A stretch of 64,000 bases of DNA from Dysidea avara. Taxonomy: Eukaryota; Porifera; Demospongiae; Dictyoceratida; Dysideidae. The position numbers were made by a program, and so were the translations under genes. The notes under the pieces are model-generated. The model was not told the DNA's origin. It was given only the letters and a program-made list of their open reading frames with translations, and made no database searches. Below, piece by piece: positions 22,101-31,365 of the stretch (the first letter of the stretch is position 1; every line of letters begins with the position of its first letter). The stretch is taken from contig NC_089281.1 of NCBI RefSeq assembly GCF_963678975.1, positions 558,001 through 622,000 on the forward strand. The letters are read 5' to 3'.

Positions 22101-22580
22101 GCTCACATGAGCTCCTTGCTACTGCTTGGCTGGTTGTTAGACTTTACTCTGAGGCGAGCAGCTGTTATCCACACTGCTCTGTGTTGCTATGTGTTGCTTT
22201 CAGACTTGCATGGCAGTAGCTATGTATGTATTTTGTGTGGCTGGCTGGTAGTTGTTTTTGTGATTGGATTTGAGAGAGATTACTTCTGTGCACATTGTAT
22301 AGTACATTCTTCACCACAATAATATATGCACTGTTTAATCTGAACTCCTGAGTAGCTGAAATTTTAATCTTGTGAGTGAGTGTATGGACTGAGATCAGCT
22401 GTATTTCCTTTAGTTAACTATTCTAATTGAGCAGTCAGTCATAGCACACAGTCACTTTGATGTAAATATGTGTAGTTGTTATGTTATTGACATGTGTTGT
22501 TACCATGACAGTCACAACAACAACAACAACAATCCTACGCTAACTGGGCAGCATATCAACAATACTATGGACCAACATGA
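7149..22580 (+). CDS. PRPF39: Pre-mRNA-processing factor 39 (15 exons)
   Basis: PRPF39 is a HAT-repeat (half-a-TPR) protein that works with the U1 snRNP in 5' splice-site selection. Exons joined in phase: 7149-7217, 14496-14639, 16380-16505, 16558-16673, 17472-17639, 17689-17779, 18411-18518, 19113-19277, 19520-19646, 19900-20114, 21065-21124, 21177-21367, 21696-21770, 21817-21958, 22512-22580. The product is 621 residues; the human protein is about 669. Landmarks are an acidic/proline-rich start ([10 protein letters not shown]), HAT motifs such as [32 protein letters not shown] and [15 protein letters not shown], the hallmark [18 protein letters not shown], and a Q/Y-rich tail. The first exon was chosen for its ATG, good donor and phase-0 join. 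Intron 1 holds a two-gene transposon. Four introns are only 46-52 nt. Confidence 0.93.
8009..8081. repeat. Left copy of mirrored promoter region inside the transposon
   Basis: These 73 bp are inversely repeated at 11692-11764 with few mismatches. Shared blocks are TCATCGCGTGAGCAA, ATCACGTG, and GTCGCCCCCACGTCCGCCAT. It lies immediately 5' of the YqaJ gene start (8101). Promoter function is inferred from its position before both genes. Confidence 0.8.
8101..10083 (+). CDS. Transposon-encoded SWIM / YqaJ-nuclease / PHD protein
   Basis: Two exons (8101-8433, 8491-10083; GT-AG, phase 0) give 641 residues. In order: an N-terminal region; a SWIM zinc finger near residues 140-152 (CDC ... CSH); and a YqaJ/lambda-exonuclease-like PD-(D/E)XK nuclease from about 320 to 460. 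The nuclease has a substrate-binding [12 protein letters not shown], a Glu in KHEKDAR, the Asp of GASPDG and an intact ExK in LEIKCPY. A C4HC3 PHD finger (about 582-630, [16 protein letters not shown]) closes the protein. All expected nuclease residues are present. I chose ATG 8101 because the frame upstream opens only with GTG and lies in the mirrored promoter repeat. By analogy it should assist transposition by DNA end processing. It is not a host gene. Confidence 0.88.
10239..11675 (-). CDS. THAP-domain DDE transposase, core internally deleted
   Basis: One open frame of 478 residues. A THAP C2CH zinc finger opens it (C4, C9, C72, H75 in VCSRHF), followed by a Q/E-rich probably coiled-coil part, a helix-turn-helix ([18 protein letters not shown]), and a DDE_Tnp_4-like domain. 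The first catalytic Asp (VIIDCFE) and the late Glu (RIHVERVIG) are visible. Between them FVSDAWGGR runs straight into ARIHVER, so the stretch that normally holds the second Asp (the ADRGF region) is missing without loss of frame. The C-terminus ends in the expected form (SVVPFD). It should bind ends but not cut. The start is the THAP methionine; convergent with the nuclease gene, 155 bp apart. Confidence 0.88.
   Translation of the reverse strand: MVLCVIFGCSNRSERDKHVSYYKIPSVITHTNDDRDRELSTKRRDGFLAAISREDLTVEMLESDSKTDYRVCSRHFQSGKPAKLYDVTSPDWLTSINLGHSKQQQSNQQLAGNNARYERTKRRAAEQRAREENDRICSQQMEAICSSEIDLVVSGLMQEIVQQTIDEVTTIESSIVNVMDHFIADFVNEELRRVSQEAFELEILHRAEGKCECSEEIKALKDELKSCHATIDELSTKLKEHLPPFCEESVTDDEFVLYYTGLPNVQVLKAIFKYVLKTMPFEGINKLTPFQEFMCTLQKLRSNTPLQGLAYQFGVSKATVSRIISRWLVQMDLRLQDLIIWPDRDNLQKTMPICFQESFGKKVAVIIDCFEIFIDRPSNLKARASTWLNYKHRNTAKVLIGITPQGTVAFVSDAWGGRARIHVERVIGLVRQKFTILQSTLPIQFVATREEDDCPSIDRMIRICCALTNCCDSVVPFD
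11692..11764. repeat. Right copy of mirrored promoter region inside the transposon
   Basis: This is the inverse copy of 8009-8081 and lies just 5' of the transposase start (11675). Both convergent genes therefore share near-identical upstream DNA. Confidence 0.8.
12064..12233. repeat. 85-bp tandem duplication near the transposon right end
   Basis: Two copies, offset by 85 bp, share CGTTGTTGCGTGTTATACTC, 'agcagctat' and 'ggcaagttcttccca'. They are subterminal to the right inverted repeat and may be transposase binding sites (inference). Confidence 0.85.
12285..13418. other. PRPF39 intron 1 sequence, no gene seen
   Basis: The open frames here (for example 12419-12682) lack recognisable domains and consistent splice sites. 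Nothing supportable. Confidence 0.6.
13419..13954. mobile_element. Non-autonomous element with about 65-bp inverted repeats
   Basis: The left arm (from 'gtttataatg', through GGAGAGTGTTGAAC, to ATGAGCCCGTAAAGT) is mirrored at about 13870-13954 with scattered mismatches. The interior ORFs on both strands (13578-13814) are not recognisable. No target duplication was identified. It lies in PRPF39 intron 1. Confidence 0.75.
14766..14834. repeat. 13-bp tandem repeat, 5 copies
   Basis: The unit TTAGTTACCACAC is repeated five times and then degenerates. It lies in PRPF39 intron 2, just upstream of the next element. Confidence 0.9.
14867..15887. mobile_element. 1-kb MULE-like non-autonomous element in PRPF39 intron 2
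   Basis: The ends are AGTGGCGTAACTACC and GGCTACGCCACT (inverted). Both ends also carry ACCGAGGCA/TGCCTCGGT blocks. A perfect 10-bp direct duplication GAGGACACCT flanks it (14857-14866, 15888-15897). The TSD length and divergent ends suggest a Mutator-like element. No transposase ORF. It contains a 17-bp repeat array and one copy of the dispersed CTCTAATAGAG motif (about 15110-15132). Confidence 0.8.
15683..15778. repeat. 17-bp tandem repeat, about 6 copies
   Basis: The unit ATAATGCTGTACCACCC occurs within the 14867-15887 element; one copy reads TACTACCC. Confidence 0.9.
20146..20450. repeat. 33-bp minisatellite in PRPF39 intron 10, about 9 copies
   Basis: The unit is built on AAAGGACACTGTACATTTAA followed by CCTCGATCTCTAT. 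Because 33 is a multiple of three and no unit has a stop, long open frames appear on both strands; they are artefacts. The array begins about 30 bp after the exon 10 donor. Confidence 0.95.
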
Positions 22581-23084
22581 ACTAAATTATATTATTGTAT
22601 GTATGTTAGCAGTTGTATCATCTCATCATAACTTGTACCAACACCTCACATGACGTGTAGAAGTTGTCCAGCTCTTCCAGACTCTTGGATTGTTCTAATA
22701 TTATAAAATTTTGAGTGCTGTAGCAATTGTATTTAAAGTGCATTTGATTTTAGAAGTTTTAGTTACTGGTTTGAACAGTCAGTAAACCAATGGAATGCCA
22801 CTTGTGACAGTTATCGTAAAGTGTATCATGCCACAGACATTGGAACATGTTCAAACACTGAAGTAACAAGGGGTCTGGGGTGCAACCCCCAAAAAAATTG
22901 TAGCTAGTTAGAAATTTTAAAAAGTACAAATAGTCAACACTCCAATATGAAGATCAGCCCTGATCACCAGATTCCTTATAATAATTTATATAGGCTTTTT
23001 CACATTCTAAAAGAGAATATCTAGCTAGTATATGGCTCAGGCTGGTCATTAATATGGCTGGGGAGTATTAACAGTATAATATCA

Positions 23085-23400
23085 CGGGGGTTTCTGAGGT
23101 TTCCAGAAACCGGTCACGTTCAGATCAAGATACTCTAATAGAACAGTCAATTACTCTAATATTAAAATCAGTCACAGCTATGCAGTATTCAGAGCAGCAG
23201 TGTAGCAAGCTTTATAGCTGTAAATAAGGATCTTTATGTACTTTATCAGTGATATTATTTTATAGTAATAGTGGAGGACAGTTATTCTCAGCATGCAGTT
23301 ACCTTTTTTTGTCTTCACTGAAAATCTAGCTATGCTCTTGATCAGAAACCAATCATCAAAAATCCTGGAGCCGTCTATGTATCATGTACTTAGCATTACA
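23085..23400. repeat. Interspersed repeat family A, copy 1
   Basis: It shares order and sequence with 30858-31365: TTCTGAGGTTTCCA ... ACCGGTCA, the TACTCTAATAGA motif, TATTCAGAGCAGCAGTGTAG, and GATCAGAAACCAATCA ... AAAATCCTG. The family is unknown. Confidence 0.75.
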
Positions 23401-23433
23401 ATCTTCACTGTAGTTTCAATATCACACTACACC

Positions 23434-23677
23434 AGTGGCGGATACAGGGGGTTGCAATGCGGTTTCAGCTGAAACCCCCTCTGAAAATAGTGTGCACCAC
23501 TAATTTATATAACATCATCAAGAGTTATACATAGTGTCTTGTAATTATATATTTTGGTCTACAACTTAAAGCTAGGCTGAAGTTGCAATTCCAGAGTAGA
23601 ACTCCCCTTTCAAAAAGTCTGGATCTGTTATTGAAAACTTCCCGAAACCCCCTCTGAAAATTTCATGATCCACCACA
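23434..23677. mobile_element. Short element with GTGGCGGAT / ATCCACCAC ends
   Basis: Inverted ends AGTGGCGGAT and ATCCACCACA enclose about 240 bp. The inside has two direct GAAACCCCCTCTGAAAAT blocks (about 23471 and 23644). A similar end (GTGGTGGATCC) recurs at 34560. No target duplication was confirmed. Confidence 0.5.
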
Positions 23678-24251
23678 GTACACGATAGACTTGAAGGACT
23701 GGTTATCACAAGGTTCAATGTTTTGGGTGGTGAATGCTATTTGAGCAAGCAAAGTTTACTCCCACTGTTCCAGCATACCCATCAGCAGGTATATACAAAG
23801 CTGGAGGATATCCTTAACTATGAAAATTGTAATCAGACCATACATGATCATAAATTTTTGTTATGTTGTATTGAATGATTATATATCCATAATTTTTGGT
23901 GTCCTCGGAACCTGGTTGTCTCATGCTGTCTTAAAGGGTATAAATTGAAATGAAGGAGAAACTGGTTTGTGATGTAGCTATATAGCTACCCAAGTGATGA
24001 AATAATTGTTTATCCTACAATTTCCATACATATTTATTTCCACTAGCATAAATGCTTTTTTTTTTCAGTTGTGAAAGTACTTGCTCTTTGGTTGTTATCC
24101 TGCAGCATCTGTCCCTTGCTCCCGCAACACATTCCCATACAACATTTTAATCATATAATACCATAATTTTAGTATTCTTGTTGAAGTTTTCTATTAGTAA
24201 CACTATCATTATTTTTACATATGTACAAAGATCTGGCTACATTACTAGCCA

Positions 24252-25176
24252 CTAATAAACCGATATCCTGTTATTATCACAATCAGTAATGTAGACACTT
24301 CCATTAGGACTGATTGCTACACCTCTAGGACTATTGAACTGATCATCATTACTTCCTTCACTACCAAATGAGTGTAGAAAGTTACACTCATTGTCAAAGA
24401 CTGACATTCGACAATTGACTTGTTCTGCTACTAGTATGTAACCATTAGGATCGACAACAGTGAGAGATGACGGACAGTTCAGCTGACCCCTGCCTTCATC
24501 ATGGCTGCCAAACTTGTGGATAAACATCCCATTAAGTTGAAATGATTGTATACAATGACCCTCATTATCAGCTACTAGTAAGGTGTTTGTCAGGGGTAAC
24601 AGCCACATCCCATGGGTAACGGAACTGGCCAGGTCCACTACCTTGTGATCCAAATGAGAAACACTAGGTACCATCTGTCTGGTATACTGAAATACGATGA
24701 TTACTACGATCAGCAATGTATACCTTGTTGTGATGGACTGTAACACCAAATGGACCACTCAGTTGTTTATCACTTGATCCATACTCTCCAAACTGTAGAA
24801 TACGTTGACCAGTCAAGTCAAACTTGTGGATCTTGTGATGGTAGTCATCAGCCACATACAAAAATTTATCTTCATCAAAAGCTATTCCACGTGGACCATT
24901 AAACTGGCCAGGGCCTTCACCATGACTGCCAAACTTCCTCACCAGTTGATCTTGTTCATTGAAGATGTACACACAGTGATTAGTAGTGTCAGTTACAGCC
25001 CAGTGGTGGTTATGACTAAAGGCTACTTCATGTACTTCACCCATCCTGCCATTATCGTTGATGACTTTGTGAGGCCTGATCAGTTTGGAGTAGTCTCTTG
25101 TGGTCTTCTTGCAGTTATTTGATGATGATGATGTCGATGTCGATGATGATGTCGATGTCGATGATGATGCCATTGT
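24252..25176 (-). pseudogene. NHL-repeat pseudogene of the TRIM-NHL family
   Basis: The reading begins with a serine/threonine-rich segment from a GATGATGTC microsatellite, then NHL-repeat sequence matching its two neighbours (NHHWAVTDTTNHCVYIFNEQ). Two disablements are visible by comparison with the intact gene. A Tyr codon has become TAG about 24666, after YQTDGT; and an extra base lies in the run near 24589, where the intact copy reads PGNTLLVAD and this copy shifts frame. NHL repeats resume in the other frame to the stop at 24252. RING, B-boxes, coiled coil and filamin domain are absent. It is probably a partial duplicate. A two-exon functional gene is less likely, since no donor spans the stop. 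Confidence 0.85.
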
Positions 25177-26294
25177 CTTCCTGAGGTGCACTTGGTGCTA
25201 ACAAATGCTAATGGTATACACTAATGGAACATTATTGTGTGGTACTATAAGTAATGAAGGTAATAGTTACGAGTATATACACATAGAGCTTAACTAGTTC
25301 ATGTACTATAGTACACAGTTATATCCTGTATCAGTGAACAGGTCAGTTACAGCTAACATAGTTCACTGTTGATGAATGTGTGCATGCCTTATGATAATCA
25401 TTGATAACTATGTACACAAACACACAAAGTTCACTTTTCACTCATAGTTATATCAGTAGCTAACTAGCTTGTTATGTGAGACAAACACTATGGTTGACTG
25501 CATTCACGTTGAAAATTTCAAACTCTTATCTTTGAAGCTATACTGGATCGAATCACATAATTATCTCACAATCTATTGACCGTCGTCACGGTTTTCCCAA
25601 ATTAGGTCACACATATAGTAGAAAACTAACTGCATTTCTCGACTTCAATTACTGTGAGCAATTTCACTTTGTTTTTAACTATGTTCTGTCCAACTAACAG
25701 TTGAAAAGTTATCGTGATATTACCTAGGATTAGTCTGGCATGACCAGTCCTAGGGTGACCATAGTATGTCACTCATTCGGCTGGAATACAGTTATGTTTT
25801 TGATTGTGCATGATCAATAACTGGTCATAACACAAATTGCACTATTATTAATTCAAACTGATGATGTGATCTGATAGGCTCTATAGTGACAGACACACAA
25901 GTACAGTTATCATATTATTTCTCTACGATGAGGAGGGACAAACTATCCTAGACATGTGATCCACTATACTGGACCTAATGTCAAATTCAAAGTGATGAAA
26001 TAACATTAGTTAAAAGAGGCACTCTTCGTGGGCTTTTCCCAGCTTATTAACCAGAAATGATTGAGATACTCCGAGAGAACAATCAACGACTACCATGTGT
26101 ACACATTAATTACTACACAACAAAGTAACTAGATGCGGGTGATGGACGGGAAACAGAGAATTTATTTGGAGTGGCCTTATATCAGTGGTCTAGGGCTTAT
26201 GGACTTCAATCCTGTTAAGTGAGAATTCTTATGGATCATGCACTAATAAAAAGAACTCTACTTACCATCAGTATTACATTGGCAACTCCATCAT
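25177..26294. other. Intergenic stretch with no supported gene
   Basis: AT-rich sequence. It includes a degenerate copy of the dispersed motif near 26062 (GATACTCCGAGAGAACAATC) and an imperfect palindrome, CCTAGGAT ... TCCTAGG, at about 25723-25755. Confidence 0.5.
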
Positions 26295-26940
26295 TAATAG
26301 GTAACTCATAGTAAGTACTTAGGAGTAATTATTGATGAAAGGCCGACATGGAATGAACATATCCTTGCCATTACTAACAAAGCTACACAAGTCAATGCCT
26401 TTCTGTGCCGAAACTTTTATCAGTGTCTTCCTCACATCAAATGTAACTTGTATAAATCTATGGTCCGCCCTATCATCGAATTTGCTTCACCTACATTTCT
26501 GGGATTCATACACTTTTTAAAAATATTCAGAGATCCACAGCAAGATTTTGTTTCGATAATTATTCTTGGACAAGCAGTGTTACTTTTATGTTAAACAAAC
26601 TGAACTTATTTTCACTTAAGGACAGAAGATTTTGTAGCAAGAGTATTATGATGTATAAAATATTAAATTATCTTATTGACTTACCCACCTGCTACTTTGT
26701 ACCTGATTACCATTCCACAAGAAAAGGATACTTCACTCAACTACCCACAAGAATTGACTCTTTTAAAGTTTTCATTCTTCCCTTCTGTACTTAAAATTTG
26801 GAACACTTTACCCTTTTCGTAACTAACTCCCCAACACTTGATCACTTTTGTATTAATTTAGACAAGCACATACAATGCAACACACCTGTGCGTTATAATC
26901 TGTATTGATTGCTGCACAGTATTACTTAATATAATAATAA
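26295..26940 (+). mobile_element. Decayed non-LTR retrotransposon 3' end
   Basis: Broken frames read as the C-terminal part of a LINE reverse transcriptase: KYLGVIIDERPTWNEHI, then LYKSMVRPIIEFASP, then, in another frame (26588-26794), LNLFSLKDRRFCSKSIMMYK and PDYHSTRKGYF. These match the 'YLGV-D--L-W--HI', 'LVRPILEYAS' and 'RR---R---MYKI' signatures of CR1/Jockey-like elements. It ends in a TAATAATAAATAATAA tail. There are frameshifts and no complete ORF, so it is dead. Confidence 0.8.
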
Positions 26941-27145
26941 TAAATAATAAGCTATAGTGGTCACCCGACCAAAATTCCATATTGATCAGTTTAGGGTGAT
27001 CTACAACACAGCTCTTTTGTTACCTTCATAATTTTCCAAAGGATTATAGCATGCATGTTCAATTTACCGTATATTTCAAGGGGCAAATTTTTTGAGATTG
27101 AGCTAAATTTTTCACAGATTTGCACTCAAACACTCCCAAAATGTA

Positions 27146-27360
27146 TTAGACGTCAAAGAGAATTTTTTTGCTGATAGCCCTAAAAACTGCAAAATCAGCA
27201 AAAAATTTCTGCCTTGAAATATTTAGGCTATACAGTATTGGTTGTGTAACCACTTTTTTTTTTGAATATTTACGAATGTTAAAACTGGTCATATTAAAAG
27301 CTAACAACAGTTCGATAGCACTTGTTTGTGTGAAAATTGCTGAAAGAGGCACTTTCCTAT
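27146..27360. repeat. Interspersed repeat family B, copy 1
   Basis: It shares 'ttttttgaatatttacgaatgttaaa', AGCACTTGTTTG and GAGGCACTTTCCT-type blocks with copies near 33410-33510 and 33730-33885. The upstream GTGGTCAC..GACCAAAA and TTTAGGGTGATCTA also recur (26958 and 33250). Family unknown. Confidence 0.6.
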
Positions 27361-28125
27361 TTTGAGTGAAAATCTCCTAGTCTGTGTATAATTATCTCTA
27401 CAGGGACTAAAGATATGAACGTGGCTTTACTGTGCTGGCCATGAATTGTGCATATTAGCCATGAAGTTGTAACAGTAGTGCTGCAGCTATATATTCTGGC
27501 AACTGATCTTTCTTGAGGTACATCATACATAGACCTTCAGCACTTGTGCTGTAAAGTCTTAATAAATAAACTAATGTCCATTTGGTTCCACATGGGGAAC
27601 TTAGAGATAATATGTCACTCTCTAGAGTTCCTATGGATACATATACTGCTTGAAGGTTCTTAGTTTACTAATTTGTTAAGATGCCTTACTGTAGATATAC
27701 TGATGGTAAAGTGTCAGTAAACTTAAGTATATGGAACATAATTATTTTACTAAGTTTTAAACTCTCAGTAAAACATCAGTGAATGCAGGTTTACTGAAAA
27801 ACTACTAAAATAACAAACAATTGACTGTTCCATGTACTGGAGATATACCACTGTAGTAAACTAAGATACTTCAAGCAGTGATACATGAAATTGACAAGGA
27901 GAAAACATCCTGACCACCTGGCAGACCCCTGTAAGCATTCAAGCGTTAATCGGATGGCTGCAGGTTCGAGGCCACCTAGGTCCAGTCATGGATTTTCTCC
28001 TTTCTCTATCCTATATGATGTACACAACCTATTAATGATTATTGGTGAGCATTTTACATAGTATTTAGCCATTTAAGTTACGTTGGGGCATAATGGGAAA
28101 TGGAAGAGCAGAAATACTACCATAC
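27361..28125. other. Intergenic repeats including a tRNA-like B-box block
   Basis: 27529-27575 shares 'gcacttgtgctgtaaagtct' and a TTAATAAATAAA tail with 63170-63210, so it is a retroelement tail. Near 27950-27980, GGATGGCTGCAGGTTCGAGGCC looks like a degenerate tRNA T-arm (B-box) on the plus strand, as in SINEs. No intact tRNA cloverleaf was found. Confidence 0.45.
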
Positions 28126-28319
28126 AACAGGAAATTTTGACGAAAGAAAAATTTGACAAATCAGTTACATTTGTCAAATTTTAATTCATTAAATGTCAAT
28201 AAGCGCCTCAAAAAAAAGTCAGTGTTCAGATATGTGATTTCTTGCTTTTCATCAAATTTAATTCGTCAAACTTAAGCTGATTGATTTGTCAAATTTTCCT
28301 TTCGTCAATATTTCCTGTT
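28126..28319. mobile_element. 194-bp MITE
   Basis: The arms AACAGGAAATTTTGACGAAA and its mirror (TTTCGTCAATATTTCCTGTT) each continue into AAATTTGACAAAT. The inner part repeats the TTTGTCAAATTT palindrome. No coding capacity; target duplication not resolved. Confidence 0.8.
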
Positions 28320-28700
28320 AAGATGATTTGCTGGCAATGATAAAATTACACACATCATGGGGTATAGCTATTATAGACTCAAGGCTAGTTAATAACAAAT
28401 CATCACAGGTAACTCAAGTAAATAGAAAACCTCCACACTTGAACTCCATGCACATATTCAAGCATGCACACACTTGTTGTGCTTTCTTCCTCTGGTACAC
28501 TACACTGCAGCACGACAACAAGCTTTCATGATATGCTCAGCAGACCACAATAGCATCGATAATAAAATGCATTGTGTGCTTAAAAATTATAATAGCTATA
28601 TGCTATACAATAAAGTTATACTGGCAGCAATTCCACATAATACAAAACATAAATCTTGTTTGTTCTATAAAACGTACACAAAATCATAATCACCATGTCA

Positions 28701-30296
28701 CTAATATATGGTGATTCTTTTGTTCTCGTGGTCACCAATGTAAACCGTTCCATTAGGACTGACAGCAATGCCATGAGGTACACTAAAGTGATGGTTACCA
28801 GATCCCTTGGAGCCAAACGACGTGACGTAACTGTAGCTTTTATCAAAGACTAACACTCGATCATTATGATAATCGGTCACAAGGATATAACCATTAGCAT
28901 CAACTGCCAAAGATGATGGAAAATTCAGTTGGCCCTTGGCATAGCCTGGAGTACCAAACTTGTGGATGAAGGTACCATCAAGATGGAAGGCCTGGATACA
29001 ACCACGCTCATCAGCCACTACTAAGGTACTGTCAGGAGTAATGGCAACATCCCACGGGATCTTAAACTGACCAGGACCATCACCTTGTGACCCAAACGAG
29101 AAGCAATAAGCACCATCGTTTGCTTGATATACAGAAATACAACAATTACTGCTATCAGCAACATATACCGTATTTTGATTTATTGCAATGCCATGTGGAG
29201 AACTCAATTTCCTGTCACTTCCCTCTCCCTGCCAACCCAAGTCAATATAGTGCTCACCAAAGAAGTTAAATTTCTGCACCCTGTTGTTTCCAACATCTGC
29301 CACATACAAGTTATCATAACTATCAAAGCATAAACCATAAGGATCTTCAAATTGACCCTTGTTGTTGCCATGACTGCCAAACTTCCTCACCAGTTGATCT
29401 TGTTCATTGAAGATGTACACACAGTGATTAGTAGTGTCAGTTACAGCCCAGTGGTGGTTATGACTGAAGGCTACTCCTCGGGGTTTCCCCATCCTACCAT
29501 CATCATTGATGGCTTTGGTGGACTTGCGCAGTTTGTTATAGTCTCTTGAGACAACAACAGGGAAAGGACCTCCCCTGACACTTTGTTCACCAATCAACAC
29601 TGACAGTTGAAAATGCCCAATTTCTTCAATGCTGAAGGTCCCTGGATATCCTCCTTTCTCAAAGTCTCTCACTGGTAGCCATTGCACATGGTCCTTCCCA
29701 TCAGCCACTTTCACTTTGATAATCTTTTCGTTGACAGTCAGGGGATCCCCCCAGAAGTCCTTAGTGATGATGGAGAATTCAACTTTCTGGCCTGGTAACA
29801 CTGTAGCAGGAATAATGATGACTTCACATCGTGGAAGATGTACGTAGCCAATCATTGGAAATGGGTCAGGGAAAGCTGGAGCAAAGAAGAAAGCATTTGT
29901 TTCTGTAGGATCAGTTTTCAGTTTATTGAAAGTGTCTGTAACTTCATTGACACGTTGCACTAACTGCTTCTCTCCTGACTGCTCATGGCTTCTGTGCACT
30001 TCACTTGCCAACTGTGTCACACTTGCCTGCAAACTCTCCACCTGCTCTAGTTGTGATGTCAACAGTTTTGTTTTGCTAGTTACTTCAGTGTCGAGGTCTT
30101 GTTTCATTAGTTGACGTTGATGTTCTATTTTTTCATCAAAGAACTGATCAATGTCCTTGTCAACAGCTTCACGTTGCTGTAGCAGTGTCTCCTTGGTGGC
30201 TGTAATATTGTGATGAGTTTGCGACAGTTTAGCAATGATTTCATTTAGTTGAAAAGTGGTCTTCTTCAGCTGTTCCTCTGTAGTCATTGTCCTCAA
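28701..30296 (-). CDS. TRIM-NHL family protein lacking RING and B-boxes
   Basis: One frame of 531 residues on the minus strand. Order: coiled coil (about 1-130, EEQLKKTTFQLNEIIAKLSQ onward), a filamin/Ig-like domain (about 150-255, FSIITKDFWGDPLTV ... RGGPFPVVVSRDY), then NHL repeats to the end (about 265-531), which should fold as a beta-propeller that binds RNA or protein. It aligns end to end with residues about 205-732 of the complete gene at 36415-38613. RING and both B-boxes are absent, so ubiquitin-ligase activity is not expected unless an upstream exon supplies them. A possible acceptor (ctatcacag, just upstream of the start) leaves this open, but I found no RING exon up to 36.4 kb. 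The start methionine could be 30296 or 30287. Confidence 0.82.
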   Translation of the reverse strand: MRTMTTEEQLKKTTFQLNEIIAKLSQTHHNITATKETLLQQREAVDKDIDQFFDEKIEHQRQLMKQDLDTEVTSKTKLLTSQLEQVESLQASVTQLASEVHRSHEQSGEKQLVQRVNEVTDTFNKLKTDPTETNAFFFAPAFPDPFPMIGYVHLPRCEVIIIPATVLPGQKVEFSIITKDFWGDPLTVNEKIIKVKVADGKDHVQWLPVRDFEKGGYPGTFSIEEIGHFQLSVLIGEQSVRGGPFPVVVSRDYNKLRKSTKAINDDGRMGKPRGVAFSHNHHWAVTDTTNHCVYIFNEQDQLVRKFGSHGNNKGQFEDPYGLCFDSYDNLYVADVGNNRVQKFNFFGEHYIDLGWQGEGSDRKLSSPHGIAINQNTVYVADSSNCCISVYQANDGAYCFSFGSQGDGPGQFKIPWDVAITPDSTLVVADERGCIQAFHLDGTFIHKFGTPGYAKGQLNFPSSLAVDANGYILVTDYHNDRVLVFDKSYSYVTSFGSKGSGNHHFSVPHGIAVSPNGTVYIGDHENKRITIY

Positions 30297-30520
30297 CAGT
30301 ACTGTGATAGATCCACATATTCAAATTTGAAACATTACAAACAGTACACACTTAAGTCACATAGTAATGTGTTGTGTGGCCGAAAATGGCCAGTACACGT
30401 GTTATTAGGAAGAATAAAATGCAAATTTTATGCATACACAGCTCTAACTTCTGTTATCGTGAGACAATTTGTGCAGTACAAACCCTCAACTTTCAGAAGT
30501 TCACATGCATGTGTGATTGT

Positions 30521-30525
30521 GTGGT

Positions 30526-30586
<61 letters not shown>

Positions 30587-30592
30587 GTGTGT
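30521..30592. repeat. (GT)n microsatellite
   Basis: About 30 GT units with one GC interruption. It creates a false cysteine/valine ORF. Confidence 0.97.
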
Positions 30593-30857
30593 ACACCTGT
30601 GTCAAACTGAAGCCAATCAAGTATATATTTCGATTATAAGTGAAGAAGAAAGCTTTTAAGAAGCAAAAACCAAAATTAATTTTGAGGGCTTGTGTTTTAA
30701 GATGATTTCATCCAAATTTGGTACACTCGCTCACACATTCATGCACTCTCACGCACGGATGCACACATCATGACATGACACGTGTGTATGCGTGTGTACA
30801 CACACACACACACACTCAAGCACCATGGGCTATACCAGGGGTCTAAATATTTCAAGG

Positions 30858-31365
30858 GGCAGCTCCAGGGGGGTTCTGAGGTTTCCAAAAACCGGTCAAG
30901 TGTATTCAAGCAGTTAAAAATATATTGTGCATTGATTGCAAAGGCACAAGAAGAATAGATCGAGATACTCTAATAGAGCAGTCAATCACTGTAATAAAGC
31001 AGTCACAGTATTCAGAGCAGCAGTGTAGCAAGCTATGTAGCTATATATAGGGACTCTTATGTCTTTATCAGTGGTATTAATATATAGTTAGTGGAGGGCA
31101 GTTACACTCAGCAGGAGAGATGATGAATAACGTGACACATTAAAAAGGACATAAGTCCTCGGTCATATGCGACCATATAAATGGACAGGTCAGGAGGTGA
31201 CTCACTGGCTTGTAGGTTTGGAAGGTCAGCAAAACTCAAACAAATGGTAGAATTTGATAAATTGTGATGCCAAACACTGCAGTACCTTTGTATTCACCGA
31301 GTCTTGCTATACTCCTGATCAGAAACCAATCACCAAAAATCCTGAAGCTGCCTATGATTTCAGCT
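30858..31365. repeat. Interspersed repeat family A, copy 2
   Basis: It is collinear with 23085-23400 (TTCTGAGGTTTCC, the dispersed motif at 30962-30984, TATTCAGAGCAGCAGTGTAG, GATCAGAAACCAATCACC) but longer, with an insertion after the ACCGGTCA block. Confidence 0.75.

Larger units (their letters stand above)
22581..24251. other. PRPF39 3' flank and intergenic repeats
   Basis: After the PRPF39 stop there is AT-rich DNA and then interspersed repeats (listed separately at 23085-23400 and 23434-23677). No gene was seen. Confidence 0.6.

Noticed and set aside
24805-25122. 105-aa plus-strand frame
   Set aside because: Antisense shadow of NHL repeats; a similar shadow exists over the paralogue at 29352.
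30249-30659. Cysteine/valine-rich ORF over a GT run
   Set aside because: Translation of a (GT)n microsatellite.
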